NCBI RefSeq assembly: GCF_026153355.1
Contig: NZ_CP110636.1
Span: forward strand, 2,976,001 to 3,040,000
Reading direction: 5' to 3'
From: Streptomyces endophytica
GTDB taxonomy: Bacteria; Actinomycetota; Actinomycetes; Streptomycetales; Streptomycetaceae
Length of the DNA stretch: 64,000 nucleotides
The position numbers and the translations under genes are program-made. Shown piece by piece: positions 55,293 to 64,000 of this stretch; the stretch's first letter is position 1, and each line of letters opens with the position of its first letter. The notes beneath the pieces are model-generated. The model had not been told where the DNA came from. It ran no database searches and was given only the letters and a program-made list of their open reading frames with translations.

Positions 55293-57141
55293 ATGCCGGA
55301 CACAGACGGCCCCACGCACCACCCGGACACCCCGCGGCACGACCGGCCCCGGGCACCCCTCCCGCACCCGACCCGGGCACCCCGCCCCCACCGGGTGCCG
55401 GGCTGATCCCCGCGCCGCTGAGCATCGACGCGGCCCCCGGCGGCACCGTCCGGCTCGGCCCGGACACCGCGCTCGCCGCCGCACCCGGCACCGAGGACAC
55501 CGCGCTCTGGCTGCGCACCACCCTCGGCGACGCCTTCGGCCTGCCGCTGCCGCCCGGCTCCGCCGACGCCACCGACACCCTCGCCCTGGCCCTCGATGCG
55601 GCCCTGCCCGCGGAGGGCTACCGCCTGGAGGCCGACGCCCGCTGGGGCGTACGGATCACCGGCGGCGGCCCGGCCGGTGTCTTCTGGGGCGCCCAGACGC
55701 TCCGTCAGCTCCTCGGCCCGCACGCCTTCCGCCGCGCCCCGCTCACCCCCGGGCAGCCGGCCGTCCTCCCGCAACTGACCGTCGAGGACGGCCCCGCTTC
55801 GGCTGGCGCGGCATGCTGCTCGACGTCGCCCGGCACTTCCTGCCCAAGGACGGCGTGCTGCGCTACCTCGACCTGCTCGCCGCGCACAAACTCAACGTCC
55901 TGCACCTGCACCTGACCGACGACCAGGGCTGGCGCCTGGAGATCCGGCGCTACCCGAAACTGACCGGAACCGGCTCCTGGCGCGCCCGCACCAAACTCGG
56001 CCACCGGGCCTCCCCGCTCTGGGACGAGCGCCCGCACGGCGGCCACTACACCCAGGACGACATCCGCGAGATCGTCGCCTACGCCGCCCGGCGCCACATC
56101 ACCGTCGTCCCCGAGATCGACGTCCCCGGACACTCGCAGGCCGCCATCGCCGCGTATCCGGAACTCGGCAACACCGACGTCATCGACACCACCTCCCTGC
56201 AGGTCTGGGACACCTGGGGCGTCAACTCCAACGTACTGGCACCCACCGACACCACCCTGCGGTTCTACGAGCACGTCCTCGAAGAGGTCCTCGAGCTCTT
56301 CCCGTCCCGCTTCGTGCACATCGGCGGCGACGAGTGCCCCAAGGACCAGTGGCGGGCCTCCGCCACCGCACAGGCCCGGATCGCCGAACTGTCGCTGGCC
56401 GGCGAGGACGAGCTGCAGAGCTGGTTCATCCGGCACTTCGACCGCTGGCTCGCCGACCGCGGCCGGCGGCTCATCGGCTGGGACGAGATCCTGGAGGGCG
56501 GGAGTCGAACCGAAGGGCGCGCCCCTGTCGAAAGCGACGAGGAGGAGGGAGCGAGGAACGAGCGACCGCTCGACGAGGAGTGTCGACAGGGGATCCGAGC
56601 GCCCGGAGGTGAGACGACAGAATTCGGCCTTGCCGAGGGAGCCGCGGTGTCCTCCTGGCGGGGCTATGCCGGCGGGGTCGCGGCCGCCAAATCCGGCCAC
56701 GACGTCGTCATGTGCCCCGAACAGCAGGTCTACCTGGACCACCGCCAGGACCCCTCCCCGGACGAGCCGGTGCCGATCGGCTACGTACGGACCCTGGAGG
56801 ACGTCTACCGCTTCGAGCCGGTCCCGCCGGAGCTGACGTCCGAACAGGCCGCGCACGTCCTCGGCACCCAGGCCAACGCCTGGACCGAGGTCATGGACAG
56901 TCAGCAGCGCCTCGACTACCAGGTCTTCCCCCGGCTCACCGCGTTCGCCGAGGTCGCCTGGTCCCGGTTGCCCGCCCCGGCCGGCCGCGACTACCAGGAC
57001 TTCACCCGCCGGATGGCCGCCCACTACGGCCGCCTCGACGCCCTCGGCGTCGACTACCGGCCGCCCGGCGGCCCCCGCCCCTGGCAGAAACGTCCCGGGG
57101 TGCTCGGACGCCCGATCGACGGGGCGCCCCCAAACGTGTGA
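55293..57141 (+). CDS. GH20 beta-N-acetylhexosaminidase with in-frame palindromic insert, two frame breaks
   Basis: About 615 aa. ATG 55293 follows GGAGG. A Pro-rich tail and GH20b domain (LIPAPLSIDAAPGGTVRLG) lead to the catalytic barrel: RGMLLDVARHFLPKDG, LHLHLTDDQGWRLEI, VPEIDVPGHSQAAIAAYPEL and HIGGDECPK, the Asp-Glu catalytic pair that uses the substrate acetamido group. It removes terminal GlcNAc/GalNAc. No signal peptide is seen, so it may act in the cytoplasm. The frame breaks at about 55,345 (C-rich tail) and about 55,790 (DGP to RFGWRG). Residues between EILEGG and LAEGAAVSSW are an extra 42-aa block. Confidence 0.85.
56503..56628 (+). mobile_element. In-frame nested palindromic insert inside the GH20 gene
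   Basis: 126 bp, a multiple of three, absent from the usual GH20 sequence at this point. Paired arms are nested: CCGAA 56510-56514 with TTCGG 56623-56627; GGGCGC 56515-56520 with GCGCCC 56599-56604; CCCCTGTCGA 56522-56531 with TCGACAGGGG 56583-56592. The coding strand between is strikingly purine-rich (GACGAGGAGGAGGGAGCGAG-type), unlike the host gene, and encodes a charged peptide. Boundaries are plus or minus a few bases; no target duplication is obvious. Confidence 0.55.
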
Positions 57142-57480
57142 GCCCCGGTGCAAGGAGGGCGCCCGTACGGCCGGACCCTGGGACGGTGGTACACACGGCG
57201 GTTCCTCCCCGCACCGCCGTACCGAGCACCGCCGTACGACGGCGTGCGCCCTGCCCGGGCGCACCCGCACCACGTCCCGCCGGCGGGCCCGACCGCGGAC
57301 TTCACCGGCGGTGGCGGACGAATCCGGACCAGCACCCTGTCCGGGGACGGATCGTCCCTTCGCGGACCCTCGCGCCGAGGGTCCGGGAAGATGTGCCAGA
57401 GTTGCCACGTCCGGGCTGTGAGCACGTACCGTACGGCGGAGCGGAACTGCCGGGACACCACCGGGGAAGGGGCAGCTGGC
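57142..57480. promoter_or_regulatory. Gap between GH20 and xanthine-dehydrogenase-like operon, with terminator
   Basis: 339 bp without a gene. A 10-bp perfect stem with a 3-nt loop (57363-57372 with 57376-57385) probably terminates the GH20 transcript. The operon promoter should lie between it and 57481 but is not evident. Confidence 0.45.
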
Positions 57481-58377
57481 TTGACCACGCACGCACCGCA
57501 CGCGTCGCACACGGTGACGTTGCCGGCCTCGCTCGACGAGGCCGTGGCGGCACTCACCGCCATGCCCGCCGCCGTGCCCGTCGCGGGCGGCACCGACCTC
57601 ATGGCGGCGGTCAACGCCGGACTCCTCAGACCCGCGGCCCTGGTGGGCCTCGGCCGGATCAGCGAGATCCGCGGCTGGCAGTACCTGGACGGCCACGCGC
57701 TGCTCGGCGCCGGCCTGACCCTCGCCCGTATGGGACGCCCCGACTTCGCCGCCCTCATCCCCGGCCTGGCCGCCGCCGCGCGCGCGGCCGGCCCCCCGCA
57801 GATCCGCAACGCCGGCACCCTCGGCGGCAACATCGTCACCTCCGCCCCCACGGGCGACACGCTTCCGGTGCTCGCCGCCCTGGAGGCCACCGTGATCATC
57901 GCCGGCCCCGGGGGCGCCCGGCGCGAGATCCCGGTCAGCCACCTCCTGGCGGGCCACGAGATGCTGCACCCCGGCGAACTCGTCGGCTTCGTACGGGTGC
58001 CGCTGCTGCACGCCCCACAGGCATTCCTCAAGGCCACCGGCCGCACCGGCCCCGGCCGGGCCACCGCGTCGGTGGCGCTGGTCCTCGACCCCGCCCGGCG
58101 CGGGGTGCGCTGCGCGGTCGGCGCGGTCGCCGCGATGCCGCTGCGCCCCCTGGAGGCCGAGCAGTGGGTGGCCTCGCTCATCGACTGGGACGGCGAACGC
58201 GGCCTGGTGCCCGAGGCCCTGACAGCCTTCGGGGACTACGTCGCCGCCGCCTGCATCCCCGACCCGGCCCCGCCGGAGGACGGTTCCGAACCGGCGACCC
58301 TGCCGCCGGCCGCGCTGCACCTGCGCCGTACGGTGGCAGCCCTGGCCCGCCGCGCACTTGGGAGGGCGCTCTCGTGA
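57481..58377 (+). CDS. Xanthine dehydrogenase family FAD-binding subunit
   Basis: 298 aa from TTG 57481, preceded by GAAGGGG. FAD motifs: VPVAGGTDLMAAVN (residues of about 34-48) and QIRNAGTLGGNIVTSAPTGDTLPVL, which bind pyrophosphate and isoalloxazine. The C-terminal CO_deh_flav_C region (RATASVALVLDPARRGVRCAVGAVA) is present. It transfers electrons from the 2Fe-2S subunit to NAD or another acceptor. Its TGA overlaps the next start (GTGA). First gene of a three-gene operon. Confidence 0.9.
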   Translation: MTTHAPHASHTVTLPASLDEAVAALTAMPAAVPVAGGTDLMAAVNAGLLRPAALVGLGRISEIRGWQYLDGHALLGAGLTLARMGRPDFAALIPGLAAAARAAGPPQIRNAGTLGGNIVTSAPTGDTLPVLAALEATVIIAGPGGARREIPVSHLLAGHEMLHPGELVGFVRVPLLHAPQAFLKATGRTGPGRATASVALVLDPARRGVRCAVGAVAAMPLRPLEAEQWVASLIDWDGERGLVPEALTAFGDYVAAACIPDPAPPEDGSEPATLPPAALHLRRTVAALARRALGRALS

Positions 58378-60373
58378 GCGAAGACCACCGTCATCCGCAG
58401 CAGCCGCACGCCGACCAGGGCTGGCAGCCACTGCCGCAGGGCGGCGAGTACGAGTCCGAGGCCACGGCCTTCGTCCAGCTCCCGGAGGGCTTCACCACCG
58501 GGGTCTACGGCGGCCGTACGCCCGGCTACCCCACCCCGGGAGCCGACCCGCTCGCCGCGCCCGGTCACGGCTACACCCCGCCGGCGTCGTTCACCCCGCA
58601 CGCGGCCGCGCCGCAGGCCCCCGAAACGGGCGCCGACCCCGCGGCCACCGGGCAGTGGACCATGCCGTTCACCGACCGGGCCGCCGGCTACGCCGACCCC
58701 TCCACCGGATACGGCGCGCCCGCGCACGACCCCGGCCACCAGGGCGGCTCCGCGATCTACCAGAGCGCCGCGCCCGAGGCCGCCCGGCCGTGGGGCCCGG
58801 ACACCGTGGAGTGGCCGGTGGCCGGCAGCTCCGAGGCCGCCGCCTCCTGGAGCATCCCGGCGGCGGACGACGGACTGGAGGAGTCCGGTGAATACCTGGT
58901 CGACGACGACCGGCTGACCGGCCACCCGGGACAGCAGGGCCACCCGGGACACCAGGGCCTCACGGGCACCAACGGCGCCGGCTACCAGGCCGGCGGCTAC
59001 CCGGGCTCCGGCGCGTACGAGAGCGCCGCCACCCCGGCGGACACCGCCGACGCCGCCCACACCGGCCACTGGAACTTCACCGCCGGCCTGAGCGCCACCA
59101 GCGGCGCCCCGGCGACCGCCGAGGAGCCCCAGGAGGCCGCCCCGGCACCCTCGGCGGACGATCCCTACGGCGGCCCCCTGAACGGCGGTTACGCGCCCGG
59201 CAACGGCCTCGCGGACCACGGCCGGGCGCCGGGCCACGACCATGTCGCCGGGCCGGACCCCGCGGCCGCCGGCGCGACCGGCCACTGGTCGCTGCCCGCC
59301 GACGCGCTCGCCCAGTGGCCGCCCGCCGCGGAGACGGAGCGGCCGCCGCACGACGACGCGGTGACGGACCACCACCACGACGCCGCGGCGGACGCGCCCG
59401 CACCGCCGGCCGCCGTCGGCGACGGCTGGGCGTCCCCCGAGGCCGGCGAACCGGCCGCGCAGCCGGAGCACGACGAGCGGCCGGACCACGCCGCACAACA
59501 GCCGGAGCACACCGACGAGTTCACCGCGGCCACGGACGGCGCCGCCCCGGAGCCGTCCGCCGCGCCCGCTTCGTCGCCTTCGCCGGATGTGCCCGACGAG
59601 TCCGCCGACGAGGGAACGGTCCCCACGGCCTCCGAGTCCCCGACCGCCCCCGACGACCGGCCCGCCCCGAGGACGCGGCCGCCGCCCCGGGGGACGACGA
59701 CCCGTCCGGCGCCCCGTCCCTCCTCGCGGACGACCCGGCCCCCCACGACGAACACCCCGCCGCGTCCTACGTGCTGCGCGTCAACGGCATCGACCGCCCG
59801 GTCACCGACGCCTGGATCGGCGAATCGCTGCTCTACGTGCTGCGCGAGCGGCTCGGCCTGGCCGGGGCCAAGGACGGCTGCTCCCAGGGGGAGTGCGGCG
59901 CCTGCTCGGTCCAGGTGGACGGGCGGCTGGTGGCCTCCTGCCTGGTGCCCGCCGCCACCACGGCCGGCAGCGAGGTCCGCACCGTCGAGGGGCTCGCGGA
60001 GAACGGCGTGCCCTCCGACGTGCAGCGCGCGCTCGCCGCGTCCGGTGCCGTGCAGTGCGGCTTCTGCGTACCGGGCATGGCGATGACCGTGCACGACCTC
60101 CTGGAGGGCAACCACGCCCCCAACGAACTGCAGGTCCGCAAGGCGCTGTGCGGCAACCTGTGCCGCTGCTCCGGTTACCGCGGCGTGCTGGACGCCGTCG
60201 AAGAGGTCGTCAAGGCCCGTGCGGAGGCCGCCGCGGCCGCCTACGGGACGGCGGACGACGAGACCGGGGCGCCCCCGGCGGACACCGCACGCATCCCCCA
60301 CCAGGCGGGCCCCGCCGACCCCATGGGCCACGCCCCGCACGACCAGGATCCGCACCCGGGAGGCACGGCATGA
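58374..60373 (+). CDS. Xanthine dehydrogenase family 2Fe-2S subunit with long N-terminal extension, one frame break
   Basis: About 666 aa. Residues from 1 to about 460 are disordered, rich in Gly, Pro, Ala, His and acidic residues, with recurring TGHWSLP/TGHWNFT/TGQWTMP motifs. The last 200 are a standard 2Fe-2S subunit: plant-type cluster GCSQGECGACSVQ and the second cluster QCGFCVPGM with CGNLCRCSGY. It relays electrons from the molybdenum site to FAD. The frame shifts near 59,667; one base gives RPAPEDAAAAPGDDDPSG leading to YVLRVNGIDRPV. GTG 58374 overlaps the FAD gene, ATGA overlaps the next. Confidence 0.85.
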
Positions 60374-62700
60374 CCGGAACGTCCGAGGGCGCCGGCGCCG
60401 TCACCGCGACCCCCGCCGCGGGCGTCGAGCTGCCCGACGAGACGCCGCTCCGCGGCCTGGGCGTCTCCCTGCCGTCCGCCGACGCGGCGGCGAAGACCGA
60501 GGGCACCTTCCCGTACGCGGCCGACCTGTGGGCCGAGGGCCTGCTGTGGGCGGCCGTGCTGCGCTCCCCGCACCCGCGCGCCCGGATCCTGTCCGTCGAC
60601 ACCAAGCACGCGGCCGAGATGCCCGGCGTCCGCGTCGTCGTCACGCACGAGGACGTGCCCGGGGACGCCGGCCACGGCCGGGGCACCGCCGACCGCCCGG
60701 TGTTCGCCAAGGACGAGATCCGCCACCACGGTGAGCCGATCGCCGCGGTGGCCGCCGACCACCCCGACACGGCGCGGCTGGCCGCTGCCGCCATCGCCGT
60801 CGAGTACGAGGTCCTGGAGCCGGTCACCGACCCCCAGCTCGCCTTCGAGGCCGAGCCGCTGCACCCCGACGGCAACCTCATCCGGCACATCCCGCTCCGC
60901 TTCGGTGACGCCGACGCCGTGGGCGAGGTGATGGTCGAGGGCCTCTACCGGATCGGCCGCCAGGACCCGGCCCCCATCGGTGCCGAGGCCGGACTCGCGG
61001 TGCCCCGCCCCGACGGCGGCGTGGAGATCTACACCGCCTCCACGGACCCGCACACCGACCGCGACCTGGCCGCCGCCTCCTTCGGCCTGACCCCCGACCA
61101 GGTCAAGGTCGTGGTGACCGGCGTCCCCGGCGCCACCGCCGACCGCGAGGACCCCGGCATCCAGCTCCCGCTCGGCCTGCTGGCGCTGCGCACCGGCTGC
61201 CCGGTCAAACTGGCCGCCACCCGCGAGGAGTCCTTCCTCGCCCACGCCCACCGCCACCCCACGCTGCTGCGCTACCGCCACCACGCGGACGCCGACGGCC
61301 GGCTGGTCAAGGTCGAGGCGCAGATCCTGATGGACGCCGGGGCGTACGCGGACACCTCCGCCGACGCGCTGGCCGCCGCCGTCTCCTTCGCCTGCGGCCC
61401 GTACGTCGTCCCGCACGCGGTCGTCGACGGCTGGGCGGTACGCACCAACAACCCGCCGTCCGGCCACGTCCGCGGCGAGGGCGCGATGCAGGTCTGTGCC
61501 GCCTACGAGGGCCAGATGGACAAGCTCGCCGCCCGGCTGGGCCTGGAGCCGCACGAGATCCGGCTCCGCAACGTCATGGCCACCGGCGATCTGCTCCCCA
61601 CGGGCCAGACGGTGACCTGCCCCGCCCCGGTGGCCGAGCTCCTGCTCGCCGTCAAGGAGGCGCCGCTGCCCGAACTGCCCAAGGACGCCCCCGAAGCGGA
61701 ATGGCTGCTGCCGGGCGGGCCCGAGGGCGCGGGCGAACCGGGCGCGGTGCGCCGCGGCGTCGGCTACGCACTGGGCATGGTGCACATGCTCGGCGCGGAG
61801 GGCACCGACGAGGTCTCCACCGCCACCGTCAAGGTCAGCGGCTCGGTCGCGACCGTCATCTGCGCCGCCGTGGAGACCGGTTCGGGCTTCTCCACCCTGG
61901 CCCGGCAGATCGTCCAGGAGACCCTCGGGGTCGACGAGGTGCACGTCGCCGGCGTCGACACCGACCAGCCCCCGGCCGGCCCGGCCTGCCACGGCCGCCA
62001 CACCTGGGTCTCCGGCGGCGCCGTCGAGCGGGCCGCAAAGATGGTCCGCACCCAGCTCCTCCAGCCGCTGGCCCACAAGTTCGGCATGTCCACCGAGCTC
62101 CTCCAGATCAGCGACGGCAAGATCACCTCGTACGACGGCGTGCTCAGCACCACCGTCGCCGAGGCCCTGGACGGCAAGGAGCTCTGGGCCACCGCCCAGT
62201 GCCGCCCGCACCCCACCGAGCCGCTCGACGACAGCGGCCAGGGCGACGCGTTCGTGGGCCTGGCGTTCTGCGCGATCCGCTGCGTCGCCGACGTCGACAT
62301 CGAACTGGGCACCATCAGGGTCGTCGAGATGACCGTCGCCCAGGACGTCGGCCGGATCCTCAACCCCGCCCAGCTGCGGACCCGCATCGAGGCGGGCGTC
62401 ACCCAGGGCCTGGGCGCCGCCCTGATGGAGAACCTCCGCACCACCCGCGGCCAGGTCCGCCACCCCGACCTGACCGGCTACGCCCTGCCGACCGCGCTCG
62501 ACGCCCCCGACATCCGCATCGTCAAGCTCGTCGAGGAACGCGACGTGGTCGCCCCCTTCGGTGCCAAGCCCGCCAGCGCCGTCCCGGTCGTCACCTCCCC
62601 GGCCGCCGTGGCCTCCGCGGTCCGCGCCGCCACCGGCCGCCCCATCGGCCGCCTCCCCATCCGCCCCCAGGCGGCGGTCGCCCAGGTGATCCAGCAGTAA
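60370..62700 (+). CDS. Xanthine dehydrogenase family molybdopterin-binding subunit (degenerate active site)
   Basis: 776 aa, uninterrupted. The N-terminal Ald_Xan_dh_C half (LRSPHPRARILSVDTKHA, HHGEPIAAVAADHPDTARLAA) and the molybdopterin half (SGHVRGEGAMQVCAAYEGQMDKLAARLG, DVGRILNPAQLRTRIEAGVTQGLGAAL) are present. At 731-734 the sequence GAKP replaces the GxGEP-type segment that carries the catalytic Glu in xanthine dehydrogenases, and the usual GQG loop reads GSGF. It may use another substrate or be non-catalytic. Full-length, with intact operon structure, so apparently maintained. Confidence 0.87.
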   Translation: MTGTSEGAGAVTATPAAGVELPDETPLRGLGVSLPSADAAAKTEGTFPYAADLWAEGLLWAAVLRSPHPRARILSVDTKHAAEMPGVRVVVTHEDVPGDAGHGRGTADRPVFAKDEIRHHGEPIAAVAADHPDTARLAAAAIAVEYEVLEPVTDPQLAFEAEPLHPDGNLIRHIPLRFGDADAVGEVMVEGLYRIGRQDPAPIGAEAGLAVPRPDGGVEIYTASTDPHTDRDLAAASFGLTPDQVKVVVTGVPGATADREDPGIQLPLGLLALRTGCPVKLAATREESFLAHAHRHPTLLRYRHHADADGRLVKVEAQILMDAGAYADTSADALAAAVSFACGPYVVPHAVVDGWAVRTNNPPSGHVRGEGAMQVCAAYEGQMDKLAARLGLEPHEIRLRNVMATGDLLPTGQTVTCPAPVAELLLAVKEAPLPELPKDAPEAEWLLPGGPEGAGEPGAVRRGVGYALGMVHMLGAEGTDEVSTATVKVSGSVATVICAAVETGSGFSTLARQIVQETLGVDEVHVAGVDTDQPPAGPACHGRHTWVSGGAVERAAKMVRTQLLQPLAHKFGMSTELLQISDGKITSYDGVLSTTVAEALDGKELWATAQCRPHPTEPLDDSGQGDAFVGLAFCAIRCVADVDIELGTIRVVEMTVAQDVGRILNPAQLRTRIEAGVTQGLGAALMENLRTTRGQVRHPDLTGYALPTALDAPDIRIVKLVEERDVVAPFGAKPASAVPVVTSPAAVASAVRAATGRPIGRLPIRPQAAVAQVIQQ

Positions 62701-62758
62701 CCACCCCACACGAAAGCGGCCCGCCACAGAGATGGCGGGCCGCTTCGCTGTCACTCGG

Positions 62759-62830
62759 AGGCCGTGGCGGGATTCGAACCCACGTAACTCGCTTTGCAGG
62801 CGAGCCCCTGAACCACTCGGGCACACGGCC
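62759..62830 (-). tRNA. tRNA-Cys (GCA)
   Basis: Read on the minus strand, GGCCGTG (62824-62830) pairs with CACGGCC (62760-62766), followed by discriminator U. The anticodon loop CTGCAAA gives GCA, and the T-arm GGGTTCGAATCCC is canonical. The CCA end is not encoded. Confidence 0.95.
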
Positions 62831-62944
62831 GGGTTGCGGTGTGCTCCCGACTCTAGGCCGCGGGACGGGGGCCCGGCAAGGGTGCGGGGCGGGCTGCCAC
62901 GAGGCTGCAACACGGCGCAACACGGGGCAACAAACGGGGTGCGG

Positions 62945-64000
62945 TCAGGTGGGCGGTGCGGTGTCGCGTACGGCCACCAGGCCGTTGAAGACGCCGACGT
63001 AGGCGGTGCCGTCCGGGCCGAGGGTGATCGGGGCCCAGTTGTTGTCGTACAGCGGGCCGGTGCCGGTCAGGCGCTTCCAGCGGGTCGTGCCGGTGCGGAA
63101 GTCGATCGCGGTCAGGTACCAGGCGTCGATGCCCAGCCGGTTGGGGTCCTTGGTGTAGTGGTACAGCAGCCCGTTGGCGGTGGACAGCTTGGCCACGGTG
63201 GACGGCGAGCGTTCCGTGCTCTCCCAGACGGTGTCGCAGCCGCTGCCGTCCGGCCGGATGTCGACCCTGGTGATGCCCCCGACCACCGACTTGCCCAGGA
63301 GCAGCGAGGTGACGTTCTCGTAGCCGTAGTTGTTCTCGACGACCAGGCTGTTGCCGTAGCCGATGAGGGAGTTGTCCGTGGTGGAGGCGCCGGCGGCGAA
63401 CACCGGGACCTTGCAGACCAGGCGGCCGGCGTCCGGGCCGGTGCGCCGGTAGACCAGCACGTTCATCCGGTCGTCGGCGTTGTCGGTGATCGCCACGTAG
63501 GGGTGGGCGGCGTCGCCGAGGAGGGTCGGGGTGGTGCCGGAGCCCTGGTTCACGGACCCGGGCTTGCCGCCCGTACCGCGGTCGTAGGTGCGCCGCCACT
63601 GGATCCGCGGGGTGCCGCCGGCGTCCGCGCGCAGGCTGTAGAGGGCGTGGTCGGAGACGACGGAGACGCCGTCCCCGGCCGCCGAGAAGCTGTTCTGGAT
63701 CTCCTCGCCGTCCAGTCGGACGGCCCGTACGGTGCCGTTCCCCGGGGCGATGGTGCCGATCCGTCCCTTACGGGTCACCCACCAGATCCGGCCGTCCCAG
63801 TCGGGCTGCACGGACGTCACCGGGTCGCACTCGCCGCGCGGGTGGAGGTTGGTCCAGCCGACGCAGTCGTGCGGCACGTACGGGGTGAGGTCCCAGTCGT
63901 CGTCCAGGGCGAAGTGCCAGCTGCCGTCGGCGGCCCGGGCATGGGACAGCCGCAGCACGTGCTGCCGGGAGTCGGCCAGCACGACCCGGTCCTCGTTGTC
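62945..64000 (-). CDS. PQQ-like beta-propeller protein (partial, N-terminus beyond the window)
   Basis: The last 351 codons are visible; the frame is open at the right edge. Repeated blade-like units (WHFALDDDWDL, RIWWVTRKGRIGTIAPGNGTV, LLYHYTKDPNRLGIDAWYLTAIDFRTGTTRWKRLTG, APITLGPDGTAYVGVFNGLVAVRD) have the DGxxYV and TG..W pattern of PQQ/WD-type propellers. Two Cys lie at CVGW and GECDP and two more at VCKV and GCDTV, suggesting disulfides in a secreted protein. No catalytic residues are recognised. Confidence 0.75.
   Translation of the reverse strand, partial: DNEDRVVLADSRQHVLRLSHARAADGSWHFALDDDWDLTPYVPHDCVGWTNLHPRGECDPVTSVQPDWDGRIWWVTRKGRIGTIAPGNGTVRAVRLDGEEIQNSFSAAGDGVSVVSDHALYSLRADAGGTPRIQWRRTYDRGTGGKPGSVNQGSGTTPTLLGDAAHPYVAITDNADDRMNVLVYRRTGPDAGRLVCKVPVFAAGASTTDNSLIGYGNSLVVENNYGYENVTSLLLGKSVVGGITRVDIRPDGSGCDTVWESTERSPSTVAKLSTANGLLYHYTKDPNRLGIDAWYLTAIDFRTGTTRWKRLTGTGPLYDNNWAPITLGPDGTAYVGVFNGLVAVRDTAPPT

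Noticed and set aside
57300..57345. Translation GGGGRIRTSTL that resembles tRNA-derived spurious proteins
   Set aside because: No cloverleaf can be formed around it.
1..64000. Prophage or integrated plasmid
   Set aside because: No integrase, phage structural, replication or transfer genes are seen; the lone tRNA-Cys has no adjacent integrase.

Overview
The window is high-GC actinobacterial chromosome, almost certainly Streptomyces. Evidence: very high third-position GC, GTG/TTG starts, ATGA/GTGA gene overlaps, an LAETG sortase substrate, an ssrA tag beginning ANTKRDS, and a gene order (murA, hup, malic enzyme, helD, ECF sigma/anti-sigma; smpB, S41 protease, ftsX, ftsE; prfB, pkaB, pkaA) that I recall from the S. 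coelicolor SCO2943-SCO2988 core region. That comparison is from memory, not from a search.

Layout. 1-14,640: cell-surface glycan block with a GtrA/GtrB/YfhO three-component glycosylation set, three GT2-family enzymes (one fused to a TagF-like glycerophosphotransferase), galE and two methyltransferases. 15,009-18,836: MalF/MalG/solute-binding sugar ABC importer, followed by 0.9 kb of repeat-rich DNA. 19,725-27,290: an FHA-FtsK/EccC-like ATPase divergent from two Ser/Thr kinases (pkaA, pkaB). 27,384-34,430: prfB, an LAETG cell-wall protein, a zinc-ribbon membrane protein, ftsEX, an S41 protease, smpB and ssrA (tmRNA). 34,647-37,325: a divergent MFS exporter / LysR pair. 37,377-40,705: a compact lasso-peptide cluster (precursor, cyclase, RRE, leader peptidase). 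41,027-45,884: narK, a uroporphyrinogen-III synthase/winged-helix protein, ECF sigma factor and anti-sigma factor. 46,083-54,950: helD, a candidate small RNA, malic enzyme, hup, murA, YqgE, two small conserved proteins. 55,293-62,700: GH20 hexosaminidase and a three-subunit xanthine-dehydrogenase-like operon. 62,759-64,000: tRNA-Cys and a partial beta-propeller protein.

Most distinctive points. (1) The lasso locus encodes a 56-aa precursor with predicted core GFSGYHWDGWAGRAGFFGW (Gly1-Asp8 ring), a hexanucleotide microsatellite in its leader, and a cyclase carrying two low-complexity inserts. (2) A 126-bp nested palindrome sits in frame inside the GH20 gene, resembling a mobile palindromic element. 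(3) The xanthine-dehydrogenase-like large subunit appears to lack the usual C-terminal catalytic Glu, and its 2Fe-2S partner carries a disordered extension of about 440 residues. (4) MalF has an inserted extracellular beta-rich segment.

Quality caution: about 20 single-base frame breaks interrupt otherwise well-conserved genes, mostly in G/C runs, while other genes are perfectly intact. I read most of these as sequence or assembly errors rather than pseudogenes, and annotate the genes across them.
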